Source of the DNA: Facklamia miroungae
GTDB lineage: Bacteria > Bacillota > Bacilli > Lactobacillales > Aerococcaceae
Direction: 5' to 3'
NCBI RefSeq assembly: GCF_012396555.1
Contig: NZ_JAAXPS010000007.1
Coordinates: 19,887 to 83,886, forward strand
Length of the DNA stretch: 64,000 bases
Made by a program: the position numbers and the translations under genes. Shown one piece after another: positions 38,030-46,893 of this stretch; position 1 is the first letter of the stretch; every line of letters begins with the position of its first letter. The notes beneath the pieces were generated by a model. The model did not search any database, was not told the DNA's origin, and worked only from the letters and a program-made list of their open reading frames with translations.

Positions 38030-38329
38030 TTAATAAGCTTCCGCCCAAAAGTCAACTCTTTCTCCAACTGAGGTATTAATAAAGGCTTTTGAAGGTACTG
38101 ATGCTACAGCTTCATCATAGTCGCTGTTTCCATTTTTTAGACTCGCAACAGAGGAAGCGTGATATCGAGTGGGATGAAAATAATTTGAAAAAGCTCCCCA
38201 ATTATTAAAACTGTGGTTTGCACCTGTGGCCCAAGTGCCACCTTTATATGATATCCCAGCGTTAACAACAGTCAGTGGTAATAAAAGTAATACACTTGAA
38301 GCTAAGATAGTTTTTGTAATCTTTTTCAT
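38030..38329 (-). CDS. Lactococcin 972-family bacteriocin precursor
   Basis: A 99-residue precursor. Residues 1-24 are a Sec signal peptide cleaved after VNA, giving a 75-residue mature peptide. The mature part shows the family hallmarks: GGTW near the start, an aromatic/Ser segment FSNYFHPTRYHASSVASL and a Ser/Ala-rich end. The family founder blocks septum formation by binding lipid II in related bacteria. AAGGAG precedes the ATG. The DUF1430/ATPase pair follows on the same strand. The C-terminus ends AEAY rather than in Trp or Phe as in the founder. Confidence 0.85.
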   Translation of the reverse strand: MKKITKTILASSVLLLLPLTVVNAGISYKGGTWATGANHSFNNWGAFSNYFHPTRYHASSVASLKNGNSDYDEAVASVPSKAFINTSVGERVDFWAEAY

Positions 38330-39560
38330 TCTAATTCTCCTTATCTTTTTCTCTAGAATCCTCTACTAACAAAATATCAATATATATTTCTTAATATTTA
38401 AAGAGCATACTTAGGGATAAATCATAGTGAGACAAATGAACAGATACTTTCAATGATCTGTAGTCTAGATATAGCATAAATAAATGTTATCAATTCTTCT
38501 TTTTTCATCCAAACAGATAAAAAGCTTCTTACCACCATCAGTGAGCCTAGGAAATATTAATAATTCATTAATAATATTTTATCAAATTTCCAAATTACGG
38601 TCTACCCCCCTTTTTTATTAAATTATTCTTACTAAATTGACTTTAATAGCTGAGCTTATAACAAATAACTCCCCTTTTTAGCAATTCTAAAAATAGGCTG
38701 TCCATCGGAAAAGTATGGCTCAGCGCTCAGAATAGTCTGAAAAGGGAAAGAGATTTTACAAAATTTATTTCAAACGGAGTATTATGTCTCTCTGACATAT
38801 CAAGAAACAGATAAATAAATTTAATATAAAAATACACGTTGCAAACAGAACAGTATCTCATTAATACTTAATATTTGGTGGTTTCAAAACATCGAATTTG
38901 AGCAGATTTTGAGTTCAGAAATATTCGATCACTTATACCGATGTTTTGATTTGTTGCTATGTAAAATGATCTTTTAAATAACTTGTTAGATTTTTGCCTC
39001 TTAAAATCGGTATCCTAGCATCAAAAAATGTTGTCAATATCTCTGTCGGATTTCATCCGCTTCAGCTGAATCAAAATATGGCATGTATATAATTGTTTAA
39101 CCTTATTTAAAGAATGATTAAACATATCAAATAAGTAGCATTCAAAGGTTAATGGATAAATTTAGAGCTAGTTCTGCATCAGGACAAATTTCTTCGTAAT
39201 AAACCAGCAGGATCATTTAGAAAGAATCTATCAAATAATGATTGGCAATACTAATGATGATAAGGACAAATGACGAACACCTATCGAAGTTCTTGAGCAT
39301 TTTAATCAGCAGTCGCATTTAATTTACCCTAAGCAAAATTTTAAAGAACTATTGGAGTCAACGATCTCATTCCTTTCACTAGAAAAGTAGATCTTCACTA
39401 TTTTTTAAGGTCTTTTTTTTGACTTTAAATATTTTTATATGCCAACTTGGGTCAGCTTTTTTGATGGAAGATAGCTTCTAGTTTTTTAGAAAACGTTTTA
39501 TATTCGAAATACTTTTTAATTTATGGACAAATGCGTTATATTAGTTATAACCGAAATGAA
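38330..39560. other. Gene-poor, apparently degenerate region
   Basis: About 1.2 kb with no intact gene. In the plus strand one frame reads QDHLERIYQIMIGNTND, a TGA at 39271-39273, then TPIEVLEHFNQQSHLIYP and on to a TAG at 39388-39390, like a decayed coding sequence that I cannot name. Minus-strand fragments around 38490-38560 (for example DGGKKLFICLDEKR) are also coding-like but broken. The promoter of the bacteriocin gene must lie near 38345-38420; no clear -35/-10 pair stands out. Confidence 0.4.
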
Positions 39561-39580
39561 TTTGTTGGAGGTGCAATAAG

Positions 39581-39856
39581 ATGTCTAATTATTCCTATCC
39601 ATTGAATGAAGATTGGTCGAGTCAAGAAATTGCGATTGTTGTTGAATTTTTAGCAGCTGTTGAATCCGCCTATGAAACAGGAATTAAAGTAGAACGGATT
39701 AAAGATAAGTATCGAGCATTTAAAGAAATTGTCAATTCGATAAGTGAAGAAAAACAAATTGATCGTGAATTTCAAACTGTTTCGGGATACTCTATCTATC
39801 GATGTATGCAAAAAGCTAAAACATTGAAAGAATCTCAAACTTTAAAAATGCCTTAG
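39581..39856 (+). CDS. UPF0223 family protein (YktA-like)
   Basis: A 91-residue cytoplasmic protein of the UPF0223/YktA family: SYPLNEDWSSQEIAIVVEF and SGYSIYRCMQKAK are typical. The function is unknown. GGAGG precedes the ATG, and TATATT at 39537-39542 may be its -10. It is followed nine bases later by the inositol-phosphatase gene, the same pairing as yktA-yktC in Bacillus. Confidence 0.85.
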   Translation: MSNYSYPLNEDWSSQEIAIVVEFLAAVESAYETGIKVERIKDKYRAFKEIVNSISEEKQIDREFQTVSGYSIYRCMQKAKTLKESQTLKMP

Positions 39857-39865
39857 GAGGTTAAT

Positions 39866-40639
39866 ATGGATTTTCAGTTACATCAGCGTGTTATATCTTG
39901 GTTAAAAACAGCTGGGGACTCATTGATCGCTTCGTTGAATACCAATTTAATGGTTGAAGAAAAAACCAACGCTAGTGATTTAGTTACACGGATGGATAAA
40001 GAAGTTGAAGCGTATTTAACCCAACAAATTAATACTCACTATCCGGATCATCGGGTGTTAGGCGAAGAAGGAAAGGGTCACTCCATCGAAGATACTCGAG
40101 GAGTTATATGGATTATTGATCCTATTGACGGCACTTTAAACTTTGTTAAGCAAGGCCGTTTCTTCGGCATCATGATTGGCATTTATGCAGATGGCCAGCC
40201 ATTAGCGGGTTACATCTATGATGTGATGCAAACAGATCTTTATTATGGGATCGTAGGACAAGGTGCCTATTTAAATGATCGTCCTCTGCAACCATTAAAG
40301 ATTAATTCCCTAGCGGAATCACTGATGGTGACAAACGCCCACATTTTAGTTGGAAACCAATTCAATAGTCAAGCCTTGTTAGGTGCTTCCTTAGGATCTA
40401 GGTCTTATGGCTGTGCGGCTTATGAAATGATTTCCGTTATTAGAGGGGAATCAGCTTTATATTTAGCAAGTAGACTGATGCCGTGGGATTTTGCAGCGGG
40501 GGTGGCTATTTTAGAATCTTTAGGATTTAAATATAGTCAACCTGATGGAAAAGCTCTAAATCTTTTAACAGCTAATCCCGGTATCTTTTGCAACGCTGCA
40601 GTTTATGAGGAAGTATTACAGATAATCAATTTGAAATAA
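39866..40639 (+). CDS. Inositol monophosphatase family protein
   Basis: A 257-residue magnesium-dependent phosphatase of the SuhB/YktC family. Metal and catalytic motifs: GEEGKG (about residue 68), WIIDPIDGTLNFV (about 87-99) and MPWDFAAGVAIL (about 205). The substrate may be inositol phosphate or another sugar phosphate. AGGAGG precedes the ATG. It lies 15 bp before typA, as in other Firmicutes. Confidence 0.9.
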   Translation: MDFQLHQRVISWLKTAGDSLIASLNTNLMVEEKTNASDLVTRMDKEVEAYLTQQINTHYPDHRVLGEEGKGHSIEDTRGVIWIIDPIDGTLNFVKQGRFFGIMIGIYADGQPLAGYIYDVMQTDLYYGIVGQGAYLNDRPLQPLKINSLAESLMVTNAHILVGNQFNSQALLGASLGSRSYGCAAYEMISVIRGESALYLASRLMPWDFAAGVAILESLGFKYSQPDGKALNLLTANPGIFCNAAVYEEVLQIINLK

Positions 40640-40654
40640 AATTAGGAGAATTTA

Positions 40655-42484
40655 ATGAAAATAAGAAATGATATAAGAAATATTGCAATTATTGCCCACG
40701 TCGACCATGGTAAAACAACCTTGGTGAATGAATTGCTTAAGCAATCAGATACTTTAGATGCAAGGGCTCAAATCGATGACCGAGCTATGGATCGAAATGA
40801 TATAGAACGTGAACGTGGTATCACTATTTTAGCCAAAAATACTGCAGTTAATTATAAAGGAACACGGATCAATATCATGGATACGCCTGGACACGCAGAC
40901 TTCGGTGGTGAAGTAGAACGAATTATGAAAATGGTTGATGGCGTTATCTTGGTAGTAGATGCTTATGAAGGCACCATGCCTCAAACACGCTTTGTGTTGA
41001 AGAAAGCCTTAGAAGAAGGTAAGACTCCTTTAGTGGTTGTTAATAAAATTGATAAGCCATCGGCTCGTCCGGAGGTGGTTGTTGATGAAGTGCTTAACCT
41101 ATTGATTGAGTTAGGCGCAGATGATGATCAATTAGAGTTCCCAGTTGTCTATGCTTCAGCTATTAATGGAACTTCTTCGCTTTCGAGTGATTTGCAAGAC
41201 CAAGAAAACACCATGGATCCAATTTTTGAATCAGTAATTGAACATATTCCTGCACCAATTGATAATTCAGATGAACCTTTGCAATGTCAAGTAACCATGC
41301 TAGATTACAATGACTTTGTCGGTAGAATTGGAATTGGTCGTGTTTTCCGTGGCAAGATTAAAGTTGGTGATGCAGTAACAGTTATTAAGATTGATGGCTC
41401 TAAGAAGAATTTCCGGGTTACAAAATTATATGGTTTCCTTGGTTTAGACCGAATTGAAATTAAAGAAGCAATGGCGGGCGACTTAATTGCAATTTCTGGT
41501 ATGGATGATATTTATGTGGGAGAAACCATTGCTTCAGTTGATAATCCGGAGGCCATGCCTTTACTTCATATCGATGAGCCTACGCTAGAAATGAATTTCT
41601 TAACAAATAATTCTCCATTCGCTGGTCGTGAAGGAAAATACGTGACGGCCCGTAATTTGGAAGACCGCTTGATGCAAGAATTGCATACAGACGTTTCTTT
41701 AAATGTTACGTCAACAGACTCGCCAGACACTTTCAAGGTGGCTGGACGTGGGGAGTTACATTTATCGATCTTAATTGAGAATATGCGTCGTCAAGGCTAT
41801 GAATTCCAAGTATCTCGACCACAAGTTATTATTAGAGAAATTGATGGCGTCAAATCAGAACCATTTGAGCGTTTACAAATTGATACCCCTGAAGAATATA
41901 TGGGTGGCATCATTGAAGCAATTAGTAATCGTCGTGGTGAGATGGCTGACATGGTACACTCTGGTAATGGACAAATTCGTTTAGTCTTCTCTGTACCAGC
42001 ACGTGGTTTAATTGGTTTTTCAACTGAATTTATGTCCTTAACGAGGGGTTATGGAATCATGAACCATACCTATGATGAATACCGTCCCGTAATCAATGTT
42101 GAATTAGGTCAAAGACGTAACGGAACGTTAGTATCGATTGACAGTGGTCAAGCGACAACATACTCCATTATGAATCTAGAAGATCGTGGAAGTATTTTTG
42201 TAGAGCCTGGAACTGAAGTCTATCAAGGAATGATTGTAGGCGAACATAATCGTGAAAATGACTTAACAGTTAATATCACAAAGGCTAAGCAATTGACAAA
42301 CGTGCGTTCTGCAAACAAAGATCAAACGGCTGTCATTAAATCAACTAAGAAAATGACTTTAGAAGAAGCTATTCAATTTATGGCGGATGATGAATATTGT
42401 GAAATAACACCAATGTCAATCCGACTACGTAAACGCATACTAGACAAATCAACTCGTGAAAAAGCGAAAAAAAATAAAAAATAA
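40655..42484 (+). CDS. typA: Translational GTPase TypA/BipA
   Basis: A 609-residue ribosome-binding GTPase of the EF-G type, involved in ribosome assembly and stress or cold growth. G1 [11 protein letters not shown]2 RERGITI, G3 [11 protein letters not shown] and G4 NKIDK are visible near the start. The C-terminal [20 protein letters not shown] loop is diagnostic of BipA. TAGGAG precedes the ATG. Confidence 0.96.
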   Translation: MKIRNDIRNIAIIAHVDHGKTTLVNELLKQSDTLDARAQIDDRAMDRNDIERERGITILAKNTAVNYKGTRINIMDTPGHADFGGEVERIMKMVDGVILVVDAYEGTMPQTRFVLKKALEEGKTPLVVVNKIDKPSARPEVVVDEVLNLLIELGADDDQLEFPVVYASAINGTSSLSSDLQDQENTMDPIFESVIEHIPAPIDNSDEPLQCQVTMLDYNDFVGRIGIGRVFRGKIKVGDAVTVIKIDGSKKNFRVTKLYGFLGLDRIEIKEAMAGDLIAISGMDDIYVGETIASVDNPEAMPLLHIDEPTLEMNFLTNNSPFAGREGKYVTARNLEDRLMQELHTDVSLNVTSTDSPDTFKVAGRGELHLSILIENMRRQGYEFQVSRPQVIIREIDGVKSEPFERLQIDTPEEYMGGIIEAISNRRGEMADMVHSGNGQIRLVFSVPARGLIGFSTEFMSLTRGYGIMNHTYDEYRPVINVELGQRRNGTLVSIDSGQATTYSIMNLEDRGSIFVEPGTEVYQGMIVGEHNRENDLTVNITKAKQLTNVRSANKDQTAVIKSTKKMTLEEAIQFMADDEYCEITPMSIRLRKRILDKSTREKAKKNKK

Positions 42485-42586
42485 AACGAATAGTATAGTT
42501 TGTGAAATAACGGGTAAGCATATTTCTTTGTCTACTATTTTCCCCGTGATAAGATGTAATTAACAATGAAATTAGGGGGAATAAAT

Positions 42587-43189
42587 ATGACGTTTGAATT
42601 ACCAGATTTACCGTATGCATATGACCATTTAGAACCAGCCATTGATCAGAAAACAATGGAGATTCATCATACGAAGCACCACAAGGGATATGTTGATAAA
42701 CTAAACGCTGCGATTGAAGGAACAGAGTATGCTGAGCAATCGATTGAAGAAATAATTAAGCATTTAAAATCGCTTCCTGAAAATATTCAAACAGCTGTAC
42801 GTAATAATGGTGGAGGCCACTATAATCACTCATTGTTCTGGGAATCACTTCAAGCACCAAAAGAAGAAAATAAGCCTTCTGGTGATCTAGCTAAAAAGAT
42901 TGAAGAAGATTTTGGTTCATTCGAAAAATTCCAGGAAGATTTCACAAAAGTAGCAACGGGTCAGTTCGGATCTGGATGGGGCTGGTTAGTAAAAGAGGGT
43001 GGCAAACTTAAAGTTTTAGGCACACCTAACCAAGATAATCCTTTAACAGATGGTTTAACACCATTACTTGGCTTGGATGTTTGGGAACATGCTTATTACT
43101 TAAATTATCAAAACAGACGTCCAGATTATGTTAAAGCTTTCTGGTCAATTATTAATTGGGATAAAGTTGCAGAACGCTTCTCAGCATAA
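42587..43189 (+). CDS. sodA: Superoxide dismutase (Mn/Fe)
   Basis: A 200-residue cytoplasmic enzyme converting superoxide to peroxide and oxygen. The four metal ligands can be placed: His in MEIHHTKHH, His in [11 protein letters not shown], and Asp and His in [19 protein letters not shown] lies before the ATG at 42587; the in-frame ATG at 42566 lacks a ribosome site. Confidence 0.95.
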   Translation: MTFELPDLPYAYDHLEPAIDQKTMEIHHTKHHKGYVDKLNAAIEGTEYAEQSIEEIIKHLKSLPENIQTAVRNNGGGHYNHSLFWESLQAPKEENKPSGDLAKKIEEDFGSFEKFQEDFTKVATGQFGSGWGWLVKEGGKLKVLGTPNQDNPLTDGLTPLLGLDVWEHAYYLNYQNRRPDYVKAFWSIINWDKVAERFSA

Positions 43190-43241
43190 AGACTAGTTTC
43201 AATAAGGACATAAGCCTTTTCTCAAACAAATCTTATAGTTT

Positions 43242-43288
43242 TCACTTACTTTCAAAGCCTTAGGCAGAAGAAAAGTAAGTGATTTTTT
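43242..43288 (+). terminator. Terminator after sodA
   Basis: TCACTTACTTT (43242-43252) pairs with AAAGTAAGTGA (43272-43282), followed by six T residues. Confidence 0.82.
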
Positions 43289-43388
43289 AATTTTGGCTGT
43301 AATCACCTATGCATAAGTGCTTTTTGATAAATACCCAGTGAGCGCCCTTTATGCTATAATGTTTTTAGCGAATAAGAGAGGAATATTT

Positions 43389-44660
43389 ATGGAAAATAAA
43401 GTTTATCATTTAGCTCCTTTCCAAGATGAATCAGAACCGGGAACGAAAAAAAGGGGGAGCTTCATAAGTTCTATCAAAAATAATTTTCAATTATATAGTA
43501 AAGGCGATAAAATTTTAATGATAATTGTTTTTGCACTTCTACTCGTATCTTTACTGGCTGTTTTTTCTTCGACAATGTCCCAAGATCCTTTGGGTATGCT
43601 AAAAAAACAAGGTATTTCAATCTTGCTTGGTTTTTGTCTGGTTCTGTTCATAAGAATAATTCCGAATGGATGGTTTACTAATATTTTTTTAATTAACTCT
43701 TTAAATTTTTTGACGATGGTGTTAATTTTTTATGCTACTTTTTTCGGACAAGAAGGAGGAGGAGCTTCCTCTTGGATCAATCTTGCTGGTTTTAATTTTC
43801 AACCTTCAGAGTTATTTAAAGTCGCTATGGTAATCACCTGTAGCCGCTTAATTATCCATTTTAGAAGAACCTATCTTATAGCCTTAGAAAAATCTTCTTT
43901 TTGGTATGTAATCCTTCCCTTTGTTTTAATGGTCATATCTGGAGCCCTTATTTTTAAACAGCCAGACATCGGAACAACAGCACTCATTATCTTTTGTGCT
44001 TATTCTCTATTTATGATGTTCTATTTCGATAAGAAAAAAAATATCATTTCTTTAATGGGCTTTATACTGTTTGCCGTCGCCCTCTATCTTTTTTCAAAAT
44101 ATTTTGCAGATGACTTGATTGATTCGGGTAGACACATTTTTGAGCGGCTAGGCTCTTTTATCAACCCCTTTAACTATCAGCATGGGATTGGGTACCAGGT
44201 TATTCAATCCTATAAAGCGATTGCAAATGGAGGATTATTGGGTGTGGGATTAGGCCAAGGAGTTGTTAAAGAAATGCTACCAGCTGCTCATACAGACTTT
44301 ATTTTATCAGTCATAGCTGAAGAAACAGGTTTGTTGGGTGCATCAGTTGTAATCATTTTATTACTTGGATTGGGCTTCTATTTATTACAACTAGCGAGTC
44401 GAATGACCAAGCTTTTTCACCGTATTTGTATTACAGGTTTCGCCATCCTATTATTTGTGCAGACATTTGTAAATATAGGGGGGTTAACGAGTTTAATTCC
44501 ATTGACAGGAGTCACTCTTCCTTTTGTATCTTATGGTGGGACGAGTATGATGGTTAATTTATTAATGATAGGGATTATTCAAAAATTTGTGAGTGAGGAA
44601 GCTCGAATGCAAGAAAAAAGAAGTTTTGAGACTTCCAAAATGAAAGGTGGACTTCAATGA
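43389..44660 (+). CDS. ftsW: FtsW/RodA/SpoVE family glycosyltransferase, probably FtsW
   Basis: A 423-residue SEDS protein with about ten membrane helices that polymerises peptidoglycan from lipid II. Family signatures are INLAGFNFQPSELFKVA, AHTDFILSVIAEETGLLG and LPFVSYGGTSMMVNL. The position between typA and ylbG-rsmD-coaD matches ftsW (ylaO) in Bacillus, which favours the division enzyme over RodA. The ATG at 43389 follows AGAGAGGAA. An extended -10 (TGCTATAAT, 43352-43360) lies upstream. Confidence 0.85.
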   Translation: MENKVYHLAPFQDESEPGTKKRGSFISSIKNNFQLYSKGDKILMIIVFALLLVSLLAVFSSTMSQDPLGMLKKQGISILLGFCLVLFIRIIPNGWFTNIFLINSLNFLTMVLIFYATFFGQEGGGASSWINLAGFNFQPSELFKVAMVITCSRLIIHFRRTYLIALEKSSFWYVILPFVLMVISGALIFKQPDIGTTALIIFCAYSLFMMFYFDKKKNIISLMGFILFAVALYLFSKYFADDLIDSGRHIFERLGSFINPFNYQHGIGYQVIQSYKAIANGGLLGVGLGQGVVKEMLPAAHTDFILSVIAEETGLLGASVVIILLLGLGFYLLQLASRMTKLFHRICITGFAILLFVQTFVNIGGLTSLIPLTGVTLPFVSYGGTSMMVNLLMIGIIQKFVSEEARMQEKRSFETSKMKGGLQ

Positions 44661-45019
44661 CATTTGAACCAGTGAAACGAAAATCAATCATTGTTTGGTT
44701 ATATACGCTTAAACAATGGAAACAATTAAGAAAATATGGCAGTGTTCATCATATTAGTGAACGCTTAAAATATGCAATAATGTATGTTAACGATTCTCAA
44801 TTGGATGAGACGCTCTCTTCCTTACGAAAGCTGAATTTCGTTCGTGAAGTAGAATTGTCTTATCGAGATGATATTGACATGACCTTTAAAGATGCAATAG
44901 CTGATCGTATCGATCCAGATCTTAAGCCAGACAAAGAAGAAGAAGAAGTATCATTTGATGAGTTCTTTAAAGATCTTGCTCATGAAATCGATCCTAAAGA
45001 AGCAAAAGAGAAGAAGTAG
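44657..45019 (+). CDS. DUF2129 family protein (YlbG-like)
   Basis: A 120-residue cytoplasmic protein of the YlbG family: a VWLYTLKQWKQLRKYGSVHHIS start and YVNDSQLDETLSSLRKLNFV. An acidic C-terminal tail follows. Function is unknown. It overlaps ftsW by 4 bp and lies 8 bp before rsmD, the usual setting. Confidence 0.88.
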   Translation: MTFEPVKRKSIIVWLYTLKQWKQLRKYGSVHHISERLKYAIMYVNDSQLDETLSSLRKLNFVREVELSYRDDIDMTFKDAIADRIDPDLKPDKEEEEVSFDEFFKDLAHEIDPKEAKEKK

Positions 45020-45027
45020 GTGGATAG

Positions 45028-45591
45028 ATGCGAGTCATAGCAGGTAACTATCGGTCAAGACCGCTAAAGGCTGTTCCGGGTAAGAATACACGACCAACAA
45101 CTGATAAAATCAAAGAATCGATGTTTAATCTTTTAGCCACAGCTTTACCAATAAATGGATTCTGCTTGGATTTTTATGCTGGTTCAGGTGCTTTAGCGAT
45201 TGAATCAGTTTCTAGGGGGATGGCTGGTGCGGTGTTATGTGAAAAAGATCGTCGAGCCCTATCTACCATCAAAGAAAATTTAAAAATGACTAGGGAAGAG
45301 GATAAGTTCACCCTTTTGGGTGGAAATAATCGTTCAAAGTTGTCTGATTGGGCCATGCAAAGTAAGCAACGTTTTGATCTTGTCTTTCTGGATCCACCTT
45401 ATGCTGAAAGCCAAGTCGAACAAGATTTGAATTGGTTGATTAAGAATGAATTATTAAATTTACACTGCTTAGTGGTGTGTGAAGCAGATGAAAAGCATGT
45501 TTTAAATGAGATTCCTGGATTCGTACAACTAAAACATAAAAAATATGGTATCACAGTCGTTCAGATTTATGAATTTCAAGGGAAGGTGTAA
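45028..45591 (+). CDS. rsmD: 16S rRNA (guanine966-N2)-methyltransferase RsmD
   Basis: A 187-residue SAM-dependent methyltransferase. Motif I is LDFYAGSGALAIESVSRG and the N6/N2 amino-methylase motif is LVFLDPPYAE. The N-terminal MRVIAGNYRSRPLKAVPG and RPTTDKIKESMFNLL are family marks. It is directly followed by coaD. Confidence 0.93.
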   Translation: MRVIAGNYRSRPLKAVPGKNTRPTTDKIKESMFNLLATALPINGFCLDFYAGSGALAIESVSRGMAGAVLCEKDRRALSTIKENLKMTREEDKFTLLGGNNRSKLSDWAMQSKQRFDLVFLDPPYAESQVEQDLNWLIKNELLNLHCLVVCEADEKHVLNEIPGFVQLKHKKYGITVVQIYEFQGKV

Positions 45592-45593
45592 AG

Positions 45594-46088
45594 GTGATGG
45601 TTAATAAGATTGGTATTTTTGCTGGTTCGTTTGATCCACTTACATATGGTCACCTGGATCTAATTGAAAGATCTACGAAGTTGTTTGATGAAGTTATTGT
45701 ATTAATCGCCGTAAACACAACTAAAAAGACAGTCTTTACTGTAGAAGAACGTAAAGATTTAATAGAAGAAGTGACGCAAGGTTTTGATAATCTTAGAATC
45801 GATTATTTAAAAGATGGTTTGATTGCTAAGTATTATCAAAAAACGAAAGCAACATCGTTGATACGTGGAGTCCGTTCAGCACAAGATTTTGAATATGAAG
45901 CAAATATTGCAATGGTTAACCGAACTCAATTAGCAGGTCTAGAAACGATTCTTCTATTGGCGAATGAAAAATATCGTTATCTAAGCTCAAGTTTAATTAA
46001 AGAAATCGCACATTTTGGCGGCGATATTTCTCAAATGGTGCCTCCAAATGTAGCTCAAGCTCTTTTTGCAAAAATGCAAAACAAATAA
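45594..46088 (+). CDS. coaD: Phosphopantetheine adenylyltransferase
   Basis: A 164-residue nucleotidyltransferase for the fourth step of coenzyme A synthesis. The T/HxGH motif lies in GSFDPLTYGHLDLIERS, and YRYLSSSLIKEIA carries the second ATP-binding motif. GTG at 45594 and ATG at 45597 are adjacent starts; the true one cannot be told apart. A terminator follows. Confidence 0.93.
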   Translation: MMVNKIGIFAGSFDPLTYGHLDLIERSTKLFDEVIVLIAVNTTKKTVFTVEERKDLIEEVTQGFDNLRIDYLKDGLIAKYYQKTKATSLIRGVRSAQDFEYEANIAMVNRTQLAGLETILLLANEKYRYLSSSLIKEIAHFGGDISQMVPPNVAQALFAKMQNK

Positions 46089-46104
46089 TAGTTAAAATAG
46101 TTTT

Positions 46105-46140
46105 AAAACCTTTATTGTTCAAGAACAATAAAGGTTTTTT
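46105..46140 (+). terminator. Terminator after coaD
   Basis: AAACCTTTATTGTTC (46106-46120) pairs perfectly with GAACAATAAAGGTTT (46123-46137), followed by T residues. Confidence 0.9.
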
Positions 46141-46163
46141 AGCGCTTTTATACATTTTTCCTT

Positions 46164-46170
46164 GTATTTA
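46164..46170 (+). promoter_or_regulatory. Possible competence promoter element upstream of comEA
   Basis: GTATTTA, 27 bases before the comEA ATG, is the same heptamer found 29 bases before comGA. It may be part of a shared competence promoter. Evidence is limited to these two sites. Confidence 0.3.
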
Positions 46171-46197
46171 TTGGGTAGTTTAATAAGGAGGCAGGCT

Positions 46198-46893
46198 ATG
46201 AAATCCTATTTTGAAGGAGATACTTCATCGACATTTTATGAAAGGATTATAAAAAAACAAGGGATCTTGCTTTTATTAGTGGGAATTTTGGTTTTTTTGA
46301 TCATAAGTTACTTGAATAAAGAAGTCAAAGTTAATTCCAATCAATTAGTAGAAGAAGTAATCGATATAGAAGTTACCACTAGTCAAGAATTAGTGACAAC
46401 TATTACGAATGACCTGTATGTAGATATTAAAGGAGCGGTGAAAAGGCCTGGAGTCTATCAATTACAAATAGGTTCTCGTTTGATTGATTTGATTGAAAAG
46501 GCTGGAGGTTTTGATGATGATGCAGAACAAAACAGCTTGAATCTGGCCTTGCTTTTAGAAGATCAGATGATGATTCATGTTTATACAGAATCTGACTGGC
46601 AAGCTGTAATGAGCTCTGATCAAGAAGAACGAGCTCAGAGAACTTTAGCTACAAATAATGACTTTGCTAGTTTAGATGAACAAAATGAGGCCGAACCACT
46701 TATCAATATTAATTCAGCTGATCAGTCAGAATTAGAGACATTACCACAAATTGGCCCCGCCAAAGCCCAAAGAATTATTCAGTATCGGCAAGATCATGGC
46801 TCTTTTACTTCTTGTGAAGGCCTGTTAGAAGTATCAGGTATTGGACCTAAAACATTTGAAGGGTTAAAAGATTATATTACGGTAGGACCATGA
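46198..46893 (+). CDS. comEA: Competence DNA receptor ComEA
   Basis: A 232-residue membrane-anchored DNA-binding protein for transformation. It has one N-terminal helix (about 20-38), a SLBB domain (about 75-140, VDIKGAVKRPGVYQL) and a C-terminal helix-hairpin-helix DNA-binding domain (about 170-232, ININSADQSELETLPQIG). The ATG at 46198 follows AAGGAGG; a TTG at 46162 is in frame but lies in the promoter region. comEC overlaps by 4 bp; comEB is absent between them. Confidence 0.93.
   Translation: MKSYFEGDTSSTFYERIIKKQGILLLLVGILVFLIISYLNKEVKVNSNQLVEEVIDIEVTTSQELVTTITNDLYVDIKGAVKRPGVYQLQIGSRLIDLIEKAGGFDDDAEQNSLNLALLLEDQMMIHVYTESDWQAVMSSDQEERAQRTLATNNDFASLDEQNEAEPLININSADQSELETLPQIGPAKAQRIIQYRQDHGSFTSCEGLLEVSGIGPKTFEGLKDYITVGP

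Noticed and set aside
38422..38508. 28-codon minus-strand frame (MKKEELITFIY...) upstream of the bacteriocin
   Set aside because: No Shine-Dalgarno sequence, and the surrounding frames look like fragments of a decayed gene; not enough to call a peptide gene.
46162..46197. TTG at 46162 as the comEA start
   Set aside because: It lies upstream of the strong AAGGAGG site and within the putative promoter; ATG 46198 fits better.
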